Shown piece after piece: positions 9,852-20,040 of a DNA stretch of 64,000 bases (the stretch's first letter is position 1; every line of letters starts with the position of its first letter). The stretch is taken from contig JALFLB010000057.1 in NCBI GenBank assembly GCA_022775045.1, forward strand, positions 105,383 to 169,382, in the 5' to 3' direction. Source of the stretch: Agathobacter sp. (GTDB taxonomy: Bacteria > Bacillota > Clostridia > Lachnospirales > Lachnospiraceae). Both the position numbers and the translations under genes were made by a program. The notes below the pieces were generated by a model. The model was not told the origin of the DNA. It made no database searches and worked only from the letters and a program-made list of their open reading frames with translations.

Positions 9852-11678
9852 ATGAGAAAAATATGGAGAAAAACTGTGGCTTTAACAGTTGCATCGGCAT
9901 TCTTATTTACAGGGTCGCAGGCAGCTGCTCCGGTGCAGGCAGCAACCAAAAGTGCGGATACATCGTGTGAAAAACCGGAATGGGATATTCCAACCTTAAA
10001 GGGAAGCGTTCGCGATGGCTATGTGATGTCCCCGAATAGTGTAGCCGTTCCGGCGGTCAGTAATACGGAAGCGGGACTGAAAGGGGCAGGAACGGTTCCG
10101 TCTGCTTATATGAATACGTTATCACAGCTTGTGGCAAAGTATCCTTCTACTCGTAATCAGGGGGGATATTCTACATGTTGGGCGTTCAGTGCAATCGGGC
10201 TGGCGGAATTTGATCTGATTACGGATGACAGGACGGCTGATCGAAGTATCGATTTAAGTGAGCTGCAGCTTTCGTATTTTTCTTACAACAATGCGGAAGA
10301 TGCATTTGGGAATACTTGCGGAGACGGACTATCTGTGACCGGCAACAAGTATCTGCAGGCAGGCGGGAATTTGGAGTATTGCGCCCGCACACTGCTTCAG
10401 TGGGAAGGCGTGATTAATGAGGCGGACATGCCTTATGCAAATGTCGGAATGATTTCTTCGATGAGCGAGGATTATGCATTTCAGAAAGACGTTGCTCATT
10501 TGCAAAATGTATATATTATCAATATTCATAAGAATCCGAATTTGGTTAAAAAAGAGGTTATGCAGCATGGTTCTGCCGGAATCGGCTTCTACTTTGCAGA
10601 CACGGCAATTTATGACGGAAGCGGAGAGTATGAGGGCGAGCTGGTAACGACTTATAATTGTCCGAAAGCAGAACAGCCGAACCATGCCGCGAACATTGTC
10701 GGTTGGGACGATAATTTTCCTGCGGCGAATTTCGCGAATAAGCCGGCAGGAAACGGGGCATGGTTAGTGCGCAACAGCTGGTCGGACAGTGCCAAAAATG
10801 ATATTACAAGCTATTTCTGGTTGTCATACTATGATAAATCCCTTGAGGATGCAGCCTGGATTATGGACTTTGAGGCGGCGGATAACTATGAATATATTTA
10901 TCAGTATGATGGTTGCCCGTTGGTATACAAAGCGTATCCGTTTTCTGACAGTGCTAATGTTTTTATGGTCAAGGGAGCATCGAATGAACTGCTTAAGGCT
11001 GTTTCCATTACTTTGAATCAGGATACGAATGTGCCATATACAATTAAGGTATATACAAATCTGACGGATTCAGGAAAACCGAAAAGCGGTGTGCTTGCGG
11101 CTCAGGTGTCCGGTAAGACAAGCTACGCAGGAACCTATACAATTCCACTGAACAAGTCCGTTTCTTTGCCAAAGGGAAGTTATTATTCTATAGTGGTAGA
11201 TTTGAACAAGAAAAATGCCGGGATCGCTATGGAATGTGGAACCAAAAACGGGGGTCTCAAAAGTACGGCCGGCATTGAGTATAATCAGAGCTTTGTATAT
11301 TATCAGGGACAGTGGCAGGATCTGGTGGATGTGGGAGAGTATCAGGGAATCGGCAATCTCTGTATCAAGGGTTATACAGACAAAACAGGGACGAGTATCT
11401 CCAAGACAGAAAAGCTTCGGGCATCCTCTGTCATGAGAAACTCTGTAAAGCTTTCCTGGAGTGGCACCAGTGGCGCGCAGGGATATGAGATTTACCGTGC
11501 AACCAGCAGAACCGGATCCTATAAAAAGGTAGCAACCGTGAAGGAAAAGAGCTATAAGAATACAGGGCTTACAAAGGGAAAGACTTATTATTATAAGGTT
11601 CGCGCTTATAAGAAAAATGGTGACACCACAGTAGTTGGCAAGCTTTCGTCAGCTGTGAAAGTAACTACGAAGAAATAG
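9852..11678 (+). CDS. secreted papain-like (C1) cysteine protease with C-terminal fibronectin type III domain
   Basis: Signal peptide; RNQGGYSTCWAFSAIG (Cys), NHAANIVGWDDNF (His), GAWLVRNSWSD (Asn); C-term Fn3 LRASSVMRNSVKLSWSGTSGAQGYEIYRATSRTGSYKKVATVKEKSYKNTGLTKGKTYYYKVRAY. Confidence 0.88.
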   Translation: MRKIWRKTVALTVASAFLFTGSQAAAPVQAATKSADTSCEKPEWDIPTLKGSVRDGYVMSPNSVAVPAVSNTEAGLKGAGTVPSAYMNTLSQLVAKYPSTRNQGGYSTCWAFSAIGLAEFDLITDDRTADRSIDLSELQLSYFSYNNAEDAFGNTCGDGLSVTGNKYLQAGGNLEYCARTLLQWEGVINEADMPYANVGMISSMSEDYAFQKDVAHLQNVYIINIHKNPNLVKKEVMQHGSAGIGFYFADTAIYDGSGEYEGELVTTYNCPKAEQPNHAANIVGWDDNFPAANFANKPAGNGAWLVRNSWSDSAKNDITSYFWLSYYDKSLEDAAWIMDFEAADNYEYIYQYDGCPLVYKAYPFSDSANVFMVKGASNELLKAVSITLNQDTNVPYTIKVYTNLTDSGKPKSGVLAAQVSGKTSYAGTYTIPLNKSVSLPKGSYYSIVVDLNKKNAGIAMECGTKNGGLKSTAGIEYNQSFVYYQGQWQDLVDVGEYQGIGNLCIKGYTDKTGTSISKTEKLRASSVMRNSVKLSWSGTSGAQGYEIYRATSRTGSYKKVATVKEKSYKNTGLTKGKTYYYKVRAYKKNGDTTVVGKLSSAVKVTTKK

Positions 11679-11696
11679 TAATAGAAGGGAAAAAAT

Positions 11697-13040
11697 ATGA
11701 CATTATTAATTAAGGGCGGTCATGTAATCAATCCTGCAACTGAGATGGATGATGTTGCAGACATTCTGATTGAGGAAGGGAAAGTTGTAGAGATTGGCAA
11801 AGATTTGGCACCGAAAGCGGTGGATCGGACGATTTCGGCAGAAGGATGTTATGTGATGCCGGGATTTATCGATATGCATGTACATTTCCGGGATCCTGGA
11901 TTTGAACAGAAGGAAGATATTTTTACAGGGATGGAGGCGGCCGCACACGGTGGATATACAACTGTGCTCACGATGCCGAATACCAGACCGGTAGTGGATA
12001 ATCCGGATGTTGTCAATTATGTCCATACCAAAGCGGCAGCCGGAAAGTGCATTCATGTGCTGCAGGTTGGAGCGATTACAAAGGGACAGCAGGGAAAGGA
12101 ACTTGCAGATATTGAAGGAATGGTAAAAGCCGGAATTCCTGCAATCAGTGAGGATGGCAAGTCAGTCATGAATGCGGAAATCTACCGGGAGGCAATGATG
12201 GAAGCGGCAAGACTTGGCATACCGGTTCTGGCACATTGCGAGGATATTAATATGGTTCGGGGTGGCGTTATGAACGCAGATGACAAGGCGCAGGAACTGG
12301 GAATGCCTGGAATCACCAATGCCGTGGAAGATGTAATTATTGCAAGAGATTTGACGTTGGCAAAAGAGACAGGCGTACATCTGCATTTGTGTCATTGTTC
12401 TACCCGGGATTCCGTTTCCATGATGAAACATGCAAAGGAAGAGGGAATCTCGGTCTCGGCAGAGGTATGCCCTCATCATTTTACATTGACATCGGATGAT
12501 ATCAAGGAGTTTGTGCCGGAAATTAAAGCGGGGATTCTCATTCCGAATGACACGGATGCGGATACCAATTATAAGATGAATCCTCCTCTTCGGAGGCGGG
12601 AGGATGTGGAGGCTCTTAAGGAGGGATTGCGTGATGGAATCATGGATGTGATTTCCACAGATCACGCGCCACATACTTTTGATGACAAGAATACTTCCAT
12701 GAAGAATGCTCCTTTTGGAATTGTAGGACTGGAGACGGCGGCTTGTCTGACCTATACGGAGCTTGTGCTGGGCGGCTATCTGACTCCAATGCAGATGGCT
12801 GAAAAGATGAGCTATAATCCGGCACAGATTATTGGAATCGATAAGGGGGATATCCAGCCGGGAAAGGCGGCAGATCTTGTCATCTTTGATCCGAATGAGA
12901 CCTATCAGATTGATAAAAATACATTTGCGTCCAAGGGGCGCAATACACCATTCCACGGAAGAGAGGTTACAGGACGTGTCAAGTGCACAATCTGTGACGG
13001 GGAAGTGGTCTTTAATGAAATAAAAAAGAAAGTGAAATAA
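11697..13040 (+). CDS. pyrC: dihydroorotase
   Basis: GFIDMHVHFRDPGFEQKEDI, LAHCED, VSAEVCPHHF, VISTDHAPH, PFGIVGLETA. Confidence 0.96.
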   Translation: MTLLIKGGHVINPATEMDDVADILIEEGKVVEIGKDLAPKAVDRTISAEGCYVMPGFIDMHVHFRDPGFEQKEDIFTGMEAAAHGGYTTVLTMPNTRPVVDNPDVVNYVHTKAAAGKCIHVLQVGAITKGQQGKELADIEGMVKAGIPAISEDGKSVMNAEIYREAMMEAARLGIPVLAHCEDINMVRGGVMNADDKAQELGMPGITNAVEDVIIARDLTLAKETGVHLHLCHCSTRDSVSMMKHAKEEGISVSAEVCPHHFTLTSDDIKEFVPEIKAGILIPNDTDADTNYKMNPPLRRREDVEALKEGLRDGIMDVISTDHAPHTFDDKNTSMKNAPFGIVGLETAACLTYTELVLGGYLTPMQMAEKMSYNPAQIIGIDKGDIQPGKAADLVIFDPNETYQIDKNTFASKGRNTPFHGREVTGRVKCTICDGEVVFNEIKKKVK

Positions 13041-13056
13041 GAGGGGGATAAACAAT

Positions 13057-13989
13057 ATGATTAACAAGTTAGTAGAGAAAATTAAGAAGACCAATGCACC
13101 AATCGTTGTGGGGCTTGACCCGATGCTTTCCTATGTGCCGGAGCATATTCAGAAAGCGGCTTTTGAACAGTTTGGTGAGACACCGGAAGGCGCAGCAGAA
13201 GCAATCTGGCAGTACAACAAAGCAATTGTGGATGCAACTTATGATCTGATTCCGGCGGTAAAGCCGCAGATTGCCATGTATGAGCAGTTCGGGCTCGAGG
13301 GTGTAAAGGCATTTCAGAAGACGGTAGATTACTGTCATGAGAAGAATCTTGTGGTTATCGGAGACGTAAAGCGCGGTGATATCGGTTCAACCTCAGCAGC
13401 TTATGCCACCGGACATCTTGGAAAGGTGCAGATTGGCAGTAAGAGCTACAGTGGGTTTAACGAGGACTTTGCAACGGTGAATCCTTACCTTGGAACGGAT
13501 GGCATCAAGCCCTTTGTGGATGTCTGCAAGGAGGAGAAGAAGGGAATCTTTATACTGGTTAAGACTTCCAATCCGTCCAGTGGTGAGTTTCAGGATCGCC
13601 TGATTGATGGACGGCCGCTCTATGAGCTGGTTGGCGAAAAGGTAGCTGAGTGGGGCAGCGACTGCATGGGTGATTCTTACAGCTATGTAGGAGCAGTTGT
13701 GGGAGCAACCTACCCGGAACAGGGAAAAATTCTTAGAAAGATTATGCCAAAGTCCTTCATCTTAGTTCCTGGTTACGGAGCTCAGGGAGGACAGGGCAAG
13801 GATCTTGTACACTTCTTTAACGAGGATGGACTTGGCGCAATTGTCAATTCTTCCCGTGGAATTATTGCAGCCTACAAGCAGGATAAGTACAAGGAGAAAG
13901 GAATCACACCGGAGAACTTTGCGGATGCATCCCGACTTGCAGTGGAGGATATGATTGCGGATATCGCAGGGGCACTTTCCCAAAAGTAG
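13057..13989 (+). CDS. pyrF: orotidine 5'-phosphate decarboxylase
   Basis: VVGLDPML, VVIGDVKRGDIGSTSAAYA, ILVPGYGAQGG, IVNSSRGI. Confidence 0.96.
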   Translation: MINKLVEKIKKTNAPIVVGLDPMLSYVPEHIQKAAFEQFGETPEGAAEAIWQYNKAIVDATYDLIPAVKPQIAMYEQFGLEGVKAFQKTVDYCHEKNLVVIGDVKRGDIGSTSAAYATGHLGKVQIGSKSYSGFNEDFATVNPYLGTDGIKPFVDVCKEEKKGIFILVKTSNPSSGEFQDRLIDGRPLYELVGEKVAEWGSDCMGDSYSYVGAVVGATYPEQGKILRKIMPKSFILVPGYGAQGGQGKDLVHFFNEDGLGAIVNSSRGIIAAYKQDKYKEKGITPENFADASRLAVEDMIADIAGALSQK

Positions 13990-14018
13990 TGTGTGAGAAA
14001 CAAGTAAGGAGATAAAGA

Positions 14019-14810
14019 ATGAGCGAGAAATTTCAGGAGAGAGCGACGGTGTTGTCGCAGGAATGTCTGGGAGCCGGAATCTATGATCTGACGATTCAGA
14101 CGAAGGAGATTGCTGCCCATGCAAAAGCCGGACAGTTTGTGTCGGTGTACAGCGATGATGCCAGCAAGCTGCTGCCGCGCCCAATCAGTCTGTGTGGAAT
14201 TGACGCTGAGGCGGGGACGCTGCGGCTGGTGTACCGTGTGACAGGTGAGGGAACCGGAACGGAAGAATTTTCCCGGCTGAAAAAGGGAGATACCGTGAAA
14301 ATTTTAGGGCCTCTCGGCAACGGATTTACCATAGAGCCGGGGAAAAAGGCGTTCTTGATCGGTGGAGGAATCGGTGTGCCGCCGATGCTGCAGCTGGCAA
14401 AGGATATAAAGAAGGCGGGTGTGGTACCTTTCCAGATTGTGATGGGATACCGGGATGCAAATACGTTTTTATTGGATGAATTTAAAGAGCAGGCAGAGAC
14501 CTTTGTTGCTACGGAGGATGGAAGCGTTGGAACGAAAGGAAATGTGCTTGATGCCATTCGTGCAAATGCGCTTACGGCAGATGTGATTTATGCCTGCGGT
14601 CCGACACCGATGCTCCGTGCGCTGAAAGCATATGCGGCTGAGCAGGGAATGGATTGTTACATTTCCATGGAGGAACGGATGGCATGCGGAATTGGAGCCT
14701 GTCTTGCCTGTGTGTGCAATTCCACCAGCAAGGATGAACACTCCAATGTGAATAATAAGCGAATCTGTAAGGAAGGTCCGGTCTTCGATGCGAAGGAGGT
14801 GGAGCTGTAA
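14019..14810 (+). CDS. pyrK: dihydroorotate dehydrogenase electron transfer subunit
   Basis: KLLPRPISLCGID, LIGGGIGVPPMLQLAK, YACGPTPMLRALK, MEERMACGIGACLACVC 2Fe-2S motif. Confidence 0.95.
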   Translation: MSEKFQERATVLSQECLGAGIYDLTIQTKEIAAHAKAGQFVSVYSDDASKLLPRPISLCGIDAEAGTLRLVYRVTGEGTGTEEFSRLKKGDTVKILGPLGNGFTIEPGKKAFLIGGGIGVPPMLQLAKDIKKAGVVPFQIVMGYRDANTFLLDEFKEQAETFVATEDGSVGTKGNVLDAIRANALTADVIYACGPTPMLRALKAYAAEQGMDCYISMEERMACGIGACLACVCNSTSKDEHSNVNNKRICKEGPVFDAKEVEL

Positions 14811-15718
14811 TGAATACCAGTGTGAATCTGTGCGGAGTGACTTTGAAAAATCCGGTGATGACAGCATCCGGGACCTTCGGTTCAGGGGCTGAGTACAGTG
14901 AATTTGTGGACTTGAACAAGCTTGGTGCGGTGGTGACAAAGGGTGTGGCGAATGTGCCGTGGCCAGGCAATCCGACACCCCGTGTGGCAGAGGTGTACGG
15001 CGGAATGCTCAATGCAGTCGGTTTGCAGAATCCGGGAATCGAGCTTTTTTGCAAGAGGGATATCCCATTCTTGAAGCAGTATGACACGAAGATTATCGTG
15101 AATGTGTGCGGCCATTCCACGGAAGAGTATGTGGAGGTGGTGGAACGACTTTCTGATGAGCCGGTGGATCTCCTGGAAATCAATATCTCCTGCCCGAATG
15201 TCAGGGAGGGTGGAATTGCCTTCGGACAGGATCCCAAAGCGGTGGAAGCAATCACCAGAGAGATGAAGAACCATGCGAAGCAGCCGGTGATCATGAAGCT
15301 GAGTCCGAATGTGACGGATATTACGGAGATGGCACGGGCAGCAGAGGCGGGCGGTGCGGATGCCCTTTCCCTGATCAATACCATCACGGGCATGAAAATC
15401 GATATCAACCGCAGATGCTTCGTTCTTGCCAACAAGACAGGCGGAATGTCAGGTCCGGCCATTCATCCGGTGGCAGTGCGTATGGTTTACCAGACGGCAC
15501 AGGCAGTGTCTCTTCCGATTATCGGAATGGGCGGTATCATGAATGCGGAGGATGCCATTGAGATGATTCTTGCCGGTGCTACCGCGGTATCTGTCGGAAC
15601 TGCGAATTTCAACGATCCGACGGTCACAGAGAAGATTGTTGCAGGTATAGAGGATTATCTGATAAAGTATCAGGTCAGCGATATTCGTGAGCTGGTCGGG
15701 GCTGTGCACGAGCGTTGA
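14810..15718 (+). CDS. pyrD: dihydroorotate dehydrogenase, class 1B catalytic subunit
   Basis: VNLCGVTLKNPVMTASGTFG, LEINISCPNV, GGMSGPAIHPVAVRMVYQ, IIGMGGI. Confidence 0.96.
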   Translation: MNTSVNLCGVTLKNPVMTASGTFGSGAEYSEFVDLNKLGAVVTKGVANVPWPGNPTPRVAEVYGGMLNAVGLQNPGIELFCKRDIPFLKQYDTKIIVNVCGHSTEEYVEVVERLSDEPVDLLEINISCPNVREGGIAFGQDPKAVEAITREMKNHAKQPVIMKLSPNVTDITEMARAAEAGGADALSLINTITGMKIDINRRCFVLANKTGGMSGPAIHPVAVRMVYQTAQAVSLPIIGMGGIMNAEDAIEMILAGATAVSVGTANFNDPTVTEKIVAGIEDYLIKYQVSDIRELVGAVHER

Positions 15719-15758
15719 TAAAAAGTTTTTTGATCTGGAAAGAAAATAAAATATAGGG

Positions 15759-15795
15759 CAGTCTGTTTTCAGAAATGGGAACAGACTGTTTTTTA
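15759..15795 (+). terminator. Rho-independent terminator between pyrD and pyrE
   Basis: cagtctgtt...aacagactgtttttta. Confidence 0.85.
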
Positions 15796-15915
15796 TATTG
15801 ATTAAGACAGAAAGCGGAAACACATTGAAAATGCTTTCGTTTTATGATAGACTAAAAACGCTGAAAAACACATAAAATGAGTGTAGTGGCTTTTGATATA
15901 GGGAGGATATTGAAA

Positions 15916-16596
15916 ATGGAAGCATACAAGCAGGAATTTATCGAATTTATGGTAGAGAGTGATGTTTTAAAATTTGGCGATTTTACCCTGAAAAGTGGTC
16001 GGAAATCGCCTTTCTTTATGAATGCGGGAGCCTATGTGACAGGAACTCAGCTGATGAAGCTGGGCGAGTACTATGCCAAGGCTATTCATGACAATTATGG
16101 AGATGATTTTGACGTGCTCTTCGGACCGGCATACAAAGGAATTCCAATCGCAGTTGTTACCGCGATTGCATACAGTAAACTTTACGGAAAAGAGATCCGC
16201 TATTGTTCAGACCGCAAGGAGGCAAAGGATCACGGTGCAGATAAGGGCGGTTTCTTGGGCAGCAGCTTAAAGGATGGAGATCGTGTTGTGATGATCGAGG
16301 ATGTTACAACATCCGGCAAATCCATGGAGGAGACTGTGCCGAAGGTCCGTGGTGCAGCTGAGGTTACTATCATCGGTCTCATGGTAAGCCTTAATCGCAT
16401 GGAGGTTGGTCTCGGCGGTAAGATGAGCGCCCTTGATGAGATTAAGGAGAAGTACGGATTTGAGGCACGTGCTATCGTAACAATGGAGGAAGTTGTAGAG
16501 CATTTATATAATCGCACTTGCCAGGGCAGAGTGGTAATTGATGATTCTCTTAAGAAAATGATCGATCAGTACTACGAGCAGTATGGCTGCAATTAA
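15916..16596 (+). CDS. pyrE: orotate phosphoribosyltransferase
   Basis: FTLKSGRKSPFFMNAGAY, FGPAYKGIPI, VVMIEDVTTSGKSMEE; ATG at 15916 after agggagg. Confidence 0.96.
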   Translation: MEAYKQEFIEFMVESDVLKFGDFTLKSGRKSPFFMNAGAYVTGTQLMKLGEYYAKAIHDNYGDDFDVLFGPAYKGIPIAVVTAIAYSKLYGKEIRYCSDRKEAKDHGADKGGFLGSSLKDGDRVVMIEDVTTSGKSMEETVPKVRGAAEVTIIGLMVSLNRMEVGLGGKMSALDEIKEKYGFEARAIVTMEEVVEHLYNRTCQGRVVIDDSLKKMIDQYYEQYGCN

Positions 16597-17047
16597 AAAG
16601 CCTCGGGGATTTGCCGTTTTTTTGTTTGTATCGTATCTGTTGCTTCTGTTTTACTTTCTGTTTTTTTCAGAAGGATTCGGAAGAACACAGCTAAGGGAAG
16701 ACTATCAGTATAACCTGACGCCGCTGCATGAGATCATGCGTTTTATACAGTACAGGCATATCCTTGGCTTTCGGGCTTTTATAATCAATATATTCGGCAA
16801 TGTAATTGCTTTCATGCCGCTGGGCTTTTTTTTACCCCAGATCAGTAAAAAAAAGAAAAATGGATTTCAGATAGTGTTTTCCTGTTTCTTGGTAAGCCTG
16901 CTTGTGGAGACATTGCAGCTGGTGTCTAAGCTTGGATCCTTTGATGTGGATGATCTGCTCCTCAACACATTAGGTGGATTGCTGGGATATATTGTATATC
17001 TGATCTTTCACAAATTGGCGAAAAGGAAAACAAAACGGAAGGGATAA
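16583..17047 (+). CDS. VanZ family protein
   Basis: YNLTPLHEIMRFIQY, NIFGNVIAFMPLGFFLP, ETLQLVSKLGSFDVDDLLLNTLGGLLGY. Confidence 0.9.
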   Translation: MAAIKKPRGFAVFLFVSYLLLLFYFLFFSEGFGRTQLREDYQYNLTPLHEIMRFIQYRHILGFRAFIINIFGNVIAFMPLGFFLPQISKKKKNGFQIVFSCFLVSLLVETLQLVSKLGSFDVDDLLLNTLGGLLGYIVYLIFHKLAKRKTKRKG

Positions 17048-17060
17048 GGGCGAAAGCCAT

Positions 17061-17393
17061 ATGAGGAATCGAAGAAGACACAGTTCATACAAATTTACGG
17101 AAAAGACACATTCGAAAAGAGGAATTGCGGCAACGGTACTGGCACTTGTACTGTTGGCGTTATATGGGGTATTTGTTCATTTGGCTTTTCGTACAGAAGG
17201 ATCACTTTCTGTGTACTTTGGTGGTGTGGGAGTCATTGCGATGCTGGCATCCCTTGTGGTGTTTTTTGTTGCTGTAGGAAGTCTGAAGGAGGAGGATTCT
17301 TTTAAATTGTTTCCAAGACTTAGCAGCTTTTTGTCGTTGCTGGTTGCTGTATGCTGGATTGGAACTTATGCGTGGGGATTTTATCTGGGATAG
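17061..17393 (+). CDS. small membrane protein, DUF6142-like
   Basis: Three hydrophobic segments; basic N-terminus; good SD; between vanZ and aminopeptidase in the same orientation. DUF assignment from memory. Confidence 0.6.
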   Translation: MRNRRRHSSYKFTEKTHSKRGIAATVLALVLLALYGVFVHLAFRTEGSLSVYFGGVGVIAMLASLVVFFVAVGSLKEEDSFKLFPRLSSFLSLLVAVCWIGTYAWGFYLG

Positions 17394-17402
17394 GAGATTG
17401 AT

Positions 17403-19445
17403 ATGAGCTATAGAGAGATATGTGCGCATACGAATGAGGAATACTGGGAGCGGTTAGAGCTTGTGATGGAGCGCATTGCAGCCATAAGTGAAGATGGGGC
17501 TGCCAGTGTAAAGGAACGTTATCGTGGTTATTTTGTGGAGATGGCAGAGCTTCTTCAGGTAATGTACCGTGTGACAGAGTCCGCTGTCTCAGGAAAGCTT
17601 GCGACCATGACAAAAGAGTGGGGAGAGCGTCTGAACCGGAGGATGTTTCTGGATGTACAGGAACCGGATTATGCGGACAGCTATGCGAATCCGGTCTGTG
17701 CCACCGAACGTCTGGGAAGAGAATACGGACAGATTTTATGTGCGCTGGATGCAAGACTGCATGGAATCCTGCCATACTGTATGGAAGGAGATATCCGCTA
17801 TTTATGTATTTACGCGGAATTGTTTGTAGAAATTTTTAATTGCTTTGAAGATGCTGCTGAGTTGAATGAGCGGGAGCTTAAGAGTATTCTGTATTCTTTT
17901 ATGCACGATTATACGGAAGTGTTCAACGAGCAGGCCATCAGCAGGCTGATTGATCCGGCGTATGATTATCAGACACAGATTGTGCTGAAGGCAGATTTGA
18001 AGGATTCGGCGTATCTGTATCGGTATGGGCTGTATGTGGGAAAAGACGAGCTCGAATCTTCCCGCTTTTTACAGACTTTTTCCGAGGAACAGATACAGGC
18101 GATGGCAGATACTTTTACGGAAGGCTATCGCATCGGATTTGAAACATCAGGTAAGGATATTTCATTAAAGTCAGTGGTGGAAATCCGTTATCCAATCGGG
18201 TTTGAGCGGATGGTGCGTGCAGCCGTTCGCAATTTTGAGAAAATTGGTTTGAAGCCGGTGATGCAGCCATATTCCATTTCTCTCAATAAGCAATATGAGT
18301 ATGATCACAAAGAGGATGCTGGACTCTGGATGGATAAGGCATTTGTGGAACGCAGCCTTGAGGTGGACCGCAGTGTTTGGGAAAAGAATAAAAAACAGGC
18401 ACCATCCTATGGAGGTCCGGCGGTTATCGATATTTTTGGAATGGAGCCCTTTGCACCGAAACAGAAGGAGCAGCGCATCCGTTATACGGATAAGCAGCAG
18501 AGCCTTTCCGTGTATTTCCGAAGCCAGAAGAGCCAGTTAATCAATCAGTATATACATGGTAAGGAGCGCAGTTTTACAATCATTGCATATCCGGTGCCTT
18601 CCATAGGGGAAAAGTTTGCAGAAATTTTTGAACAGACAGTGCGGATTAATACGTTGGACTATATGCTGTACCGGGATATGCAGCAGAAGATCATCGATGT
18701 ACTTGATACGGCAGATACTGTGCATATTACGGGAAGAGGCAGCAACCGGACGGATCTGTATGTAAAGATTTATCCGCTTTCGAATCCGGCTCATGAGACC
18801 GCCTTTGAAAACTGTGTGGCAGATGTGAACATTCCGGTGGGAGAGGTATTTACGTCCCCGGTGCTTAAGGGAACCCATGGAAAGCTTCATGTGAGTCAGG
18901 TTTATCTGAATGAATTAAACTATGAAAATCTGGAACTGGATTTTGAAGACGGAAGAATTAAGGACTATATCTGTACTAATTTTGAATCCAGGGAAGAAAA
19001 TCGGAAGTATATTGAGGATAATGTTCTTTTTCATCATCAGACACTTCCGATGGGAGAGTTTGCCATCGGGACGAACACAACCGCATACCGGATGGCTCGC
19101 GAGTATGGCATCGCGGATAAACTGCCGATTTTAATTGCAGAGAAGACGGGACCACATTTTGCAGTGGGGGATACCTGCTATACTTACGATGAGGACAATA
19201 TGACCTACAATCCGGATGGGAAGGCTATTGTGGCAAGGGATAATGAGATTTCTGCTCTTCGCAGAGAGGATGTGTCGAAGGCATATTTTAACTGTCACAC
19301 GGATATCACGATTCCCTATGACGAGCTTGGAAAAATTACTGCGATCCGGGCAGATGGATCAACAGAGGATATTATTGCAGAGGGACGTTTTGTGGTTCCG
19401 GGAACGGAGTCATTAAACGAACCCCTTGATGCGATGAAGGAATAG
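17403..19445 (+). CDS. aminopeptidase, M29 family
   Basis: ITGRGSNRTDLYVKI, NIPVGEVFTSPV, LPMGEFAIGTNTTAYRMA, KTGPHFAVGDTCYTYDED. Confidence 0.85.
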   Translation: MSYREICAHTNEEYWERLELVMERIAAISEDGAASVKERYRGYFVEMAELLQVMYRVTESAVSGKLATMTKEWGERLNRRMFLDVQEPDYADSYANPVCATERLGREYGQILCALDARLHGILPYCMEGDIRYLCIYAELFVEIFNCFEDAAELNERELKSILYSFMHDYTEVFNEQAISRLIDPAYDYQTQIVLKADLKDSAYLYRYGLYVGKDELESSRFLQTFSEEQIQAMADTFTEGYRIGFETSGKDISLKSVVEIRYPIGFERMVRAAVRNFEKIGLKPVMQPYSISLNKQYEYDHKEDAGLWMDKAFVERSLEVDRSVWEKNKKQAPSYGGPAVIDIFGMEPFAPKQKEQRIRYTDKQQSLSVYFRSQKSQLINQYIHGKERSFTIIAYPVPSIGEKFAEIFEQTVRINTLDYMLYRDMQQKIIDVLDTADTVHITGRGSNRTDLYVKIYPLSNPAHETAFENCVADVNIPVGEVFTSPVLKGTHGKLHVSQVYLNELNYENLELDFEDGRIKDYICTNFESREENRKYIEDNVLFHHQTLPMGEFAIGTNTTAYRMAREYGIADKLPILIAEKTGPHFAVGDTCYTYDEDNMTYNPDGKAIVARDNEISALRREDVSKAYFNCHTDITIPYDELGKITAIRADGSTEDIIAEGRFVVPGTESLNEPLDAMKE

Positions 19446-19460
19446 AAGGAGGAAATTAAA

Positions 19461-19961
19461 ATGGCAAAGGTTGGAATTGTAATGGGAAGCGATTCAGATC
19501 TCAAGGTGATGAGTAGTGCAGCTGCAATGCTTGAGGAACTTGGGATTGATTATGAGATGGTAATCATCTCTGCACATCGTGAACCGGATGAATTGATCCA
19601 GTGGACAAGAACCGCTGAGGAAAGAGATGTGAAGGTGATTATTGCAGGAGCCGGGATGGCTGCAGCACTTCCGGGAATGTGTGCGGCACTGTCTGCGATT
19701 CCGGTTATTGGAGTACCACTCTCAGGCAAGAATCTGGATGGAATGGATGCAGTGTTCTCAATTATGCAGATGCCGCCTGGAATTCCGGTTGCTACGGTTG
19801 CTATCGACGGTGCTAAGAATGCTGCAATTCTTGCAGCAAAGATTCTGGCAGTGGCAGATGATAAGCTTCTGGTAAAGGTAAAGGATTATTCTAAGGGATT
19901 AGAAGAACAGGTTAAAGCAAAAAATGCTCGCTTGCAGGAAGTAGGTTACAAGAACTATTGA
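19461..19961 (+). CDS. purE: N5-carboxyaminoimidazole ribonucleotide mutase
   Basis: VGIVMGSDSDLKVM, ISAHREPD, IAGAGMAAALPGMCAAL, MPPGIPVATVAIDGAKNAAILAA. Confidence 0.97.
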   Translation: MAKVGIVMGSDSDLKVMSSAAAMLEELGIDYEMVIISAHREPDELIQWTRTAEERDVKVIIAGAGMAAALPGMCAALSAIPVIGVPLSGKNLDGMDAVFSIMQMPPGIPVATVAIDGAKNAAILAAKILAVADDKLLVKVKDYSKGLEEQVKAKNARLQEVGYKNY

Positions 19962-19978
19962 TTTATCCATCATAATAT

Positions 19979-20008
19979 TTGCAGAGATATGGGTGGATAT
20001 GGTAAAAT
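19979..20008 (+). promoter_or_regulatory. candidate sigma-A promoter upstream of purM
   Basis: TTGCAG (19979-19984), 18-nt spacer, TAAAAT (20003-20008). Confidence 0.45.
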
Positions 20009-20040
20009 ACAGACAAATACGTTTTTAGGAGGAAAAATAA

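Noticed and set aside
12162-13094. 310-aa minus-strand ORF
   Set aside because: Antisense shadow of pyrC
14572-15462. 296-aa minus-strand ORF
   Set aside because: Antisense shadow of pyrK/pyrD
15825-15848. TTGAAA/TATGAT candidate promoter before pyrE
   Set aside because: Spacing is only 12 nt, too short for sigma-A
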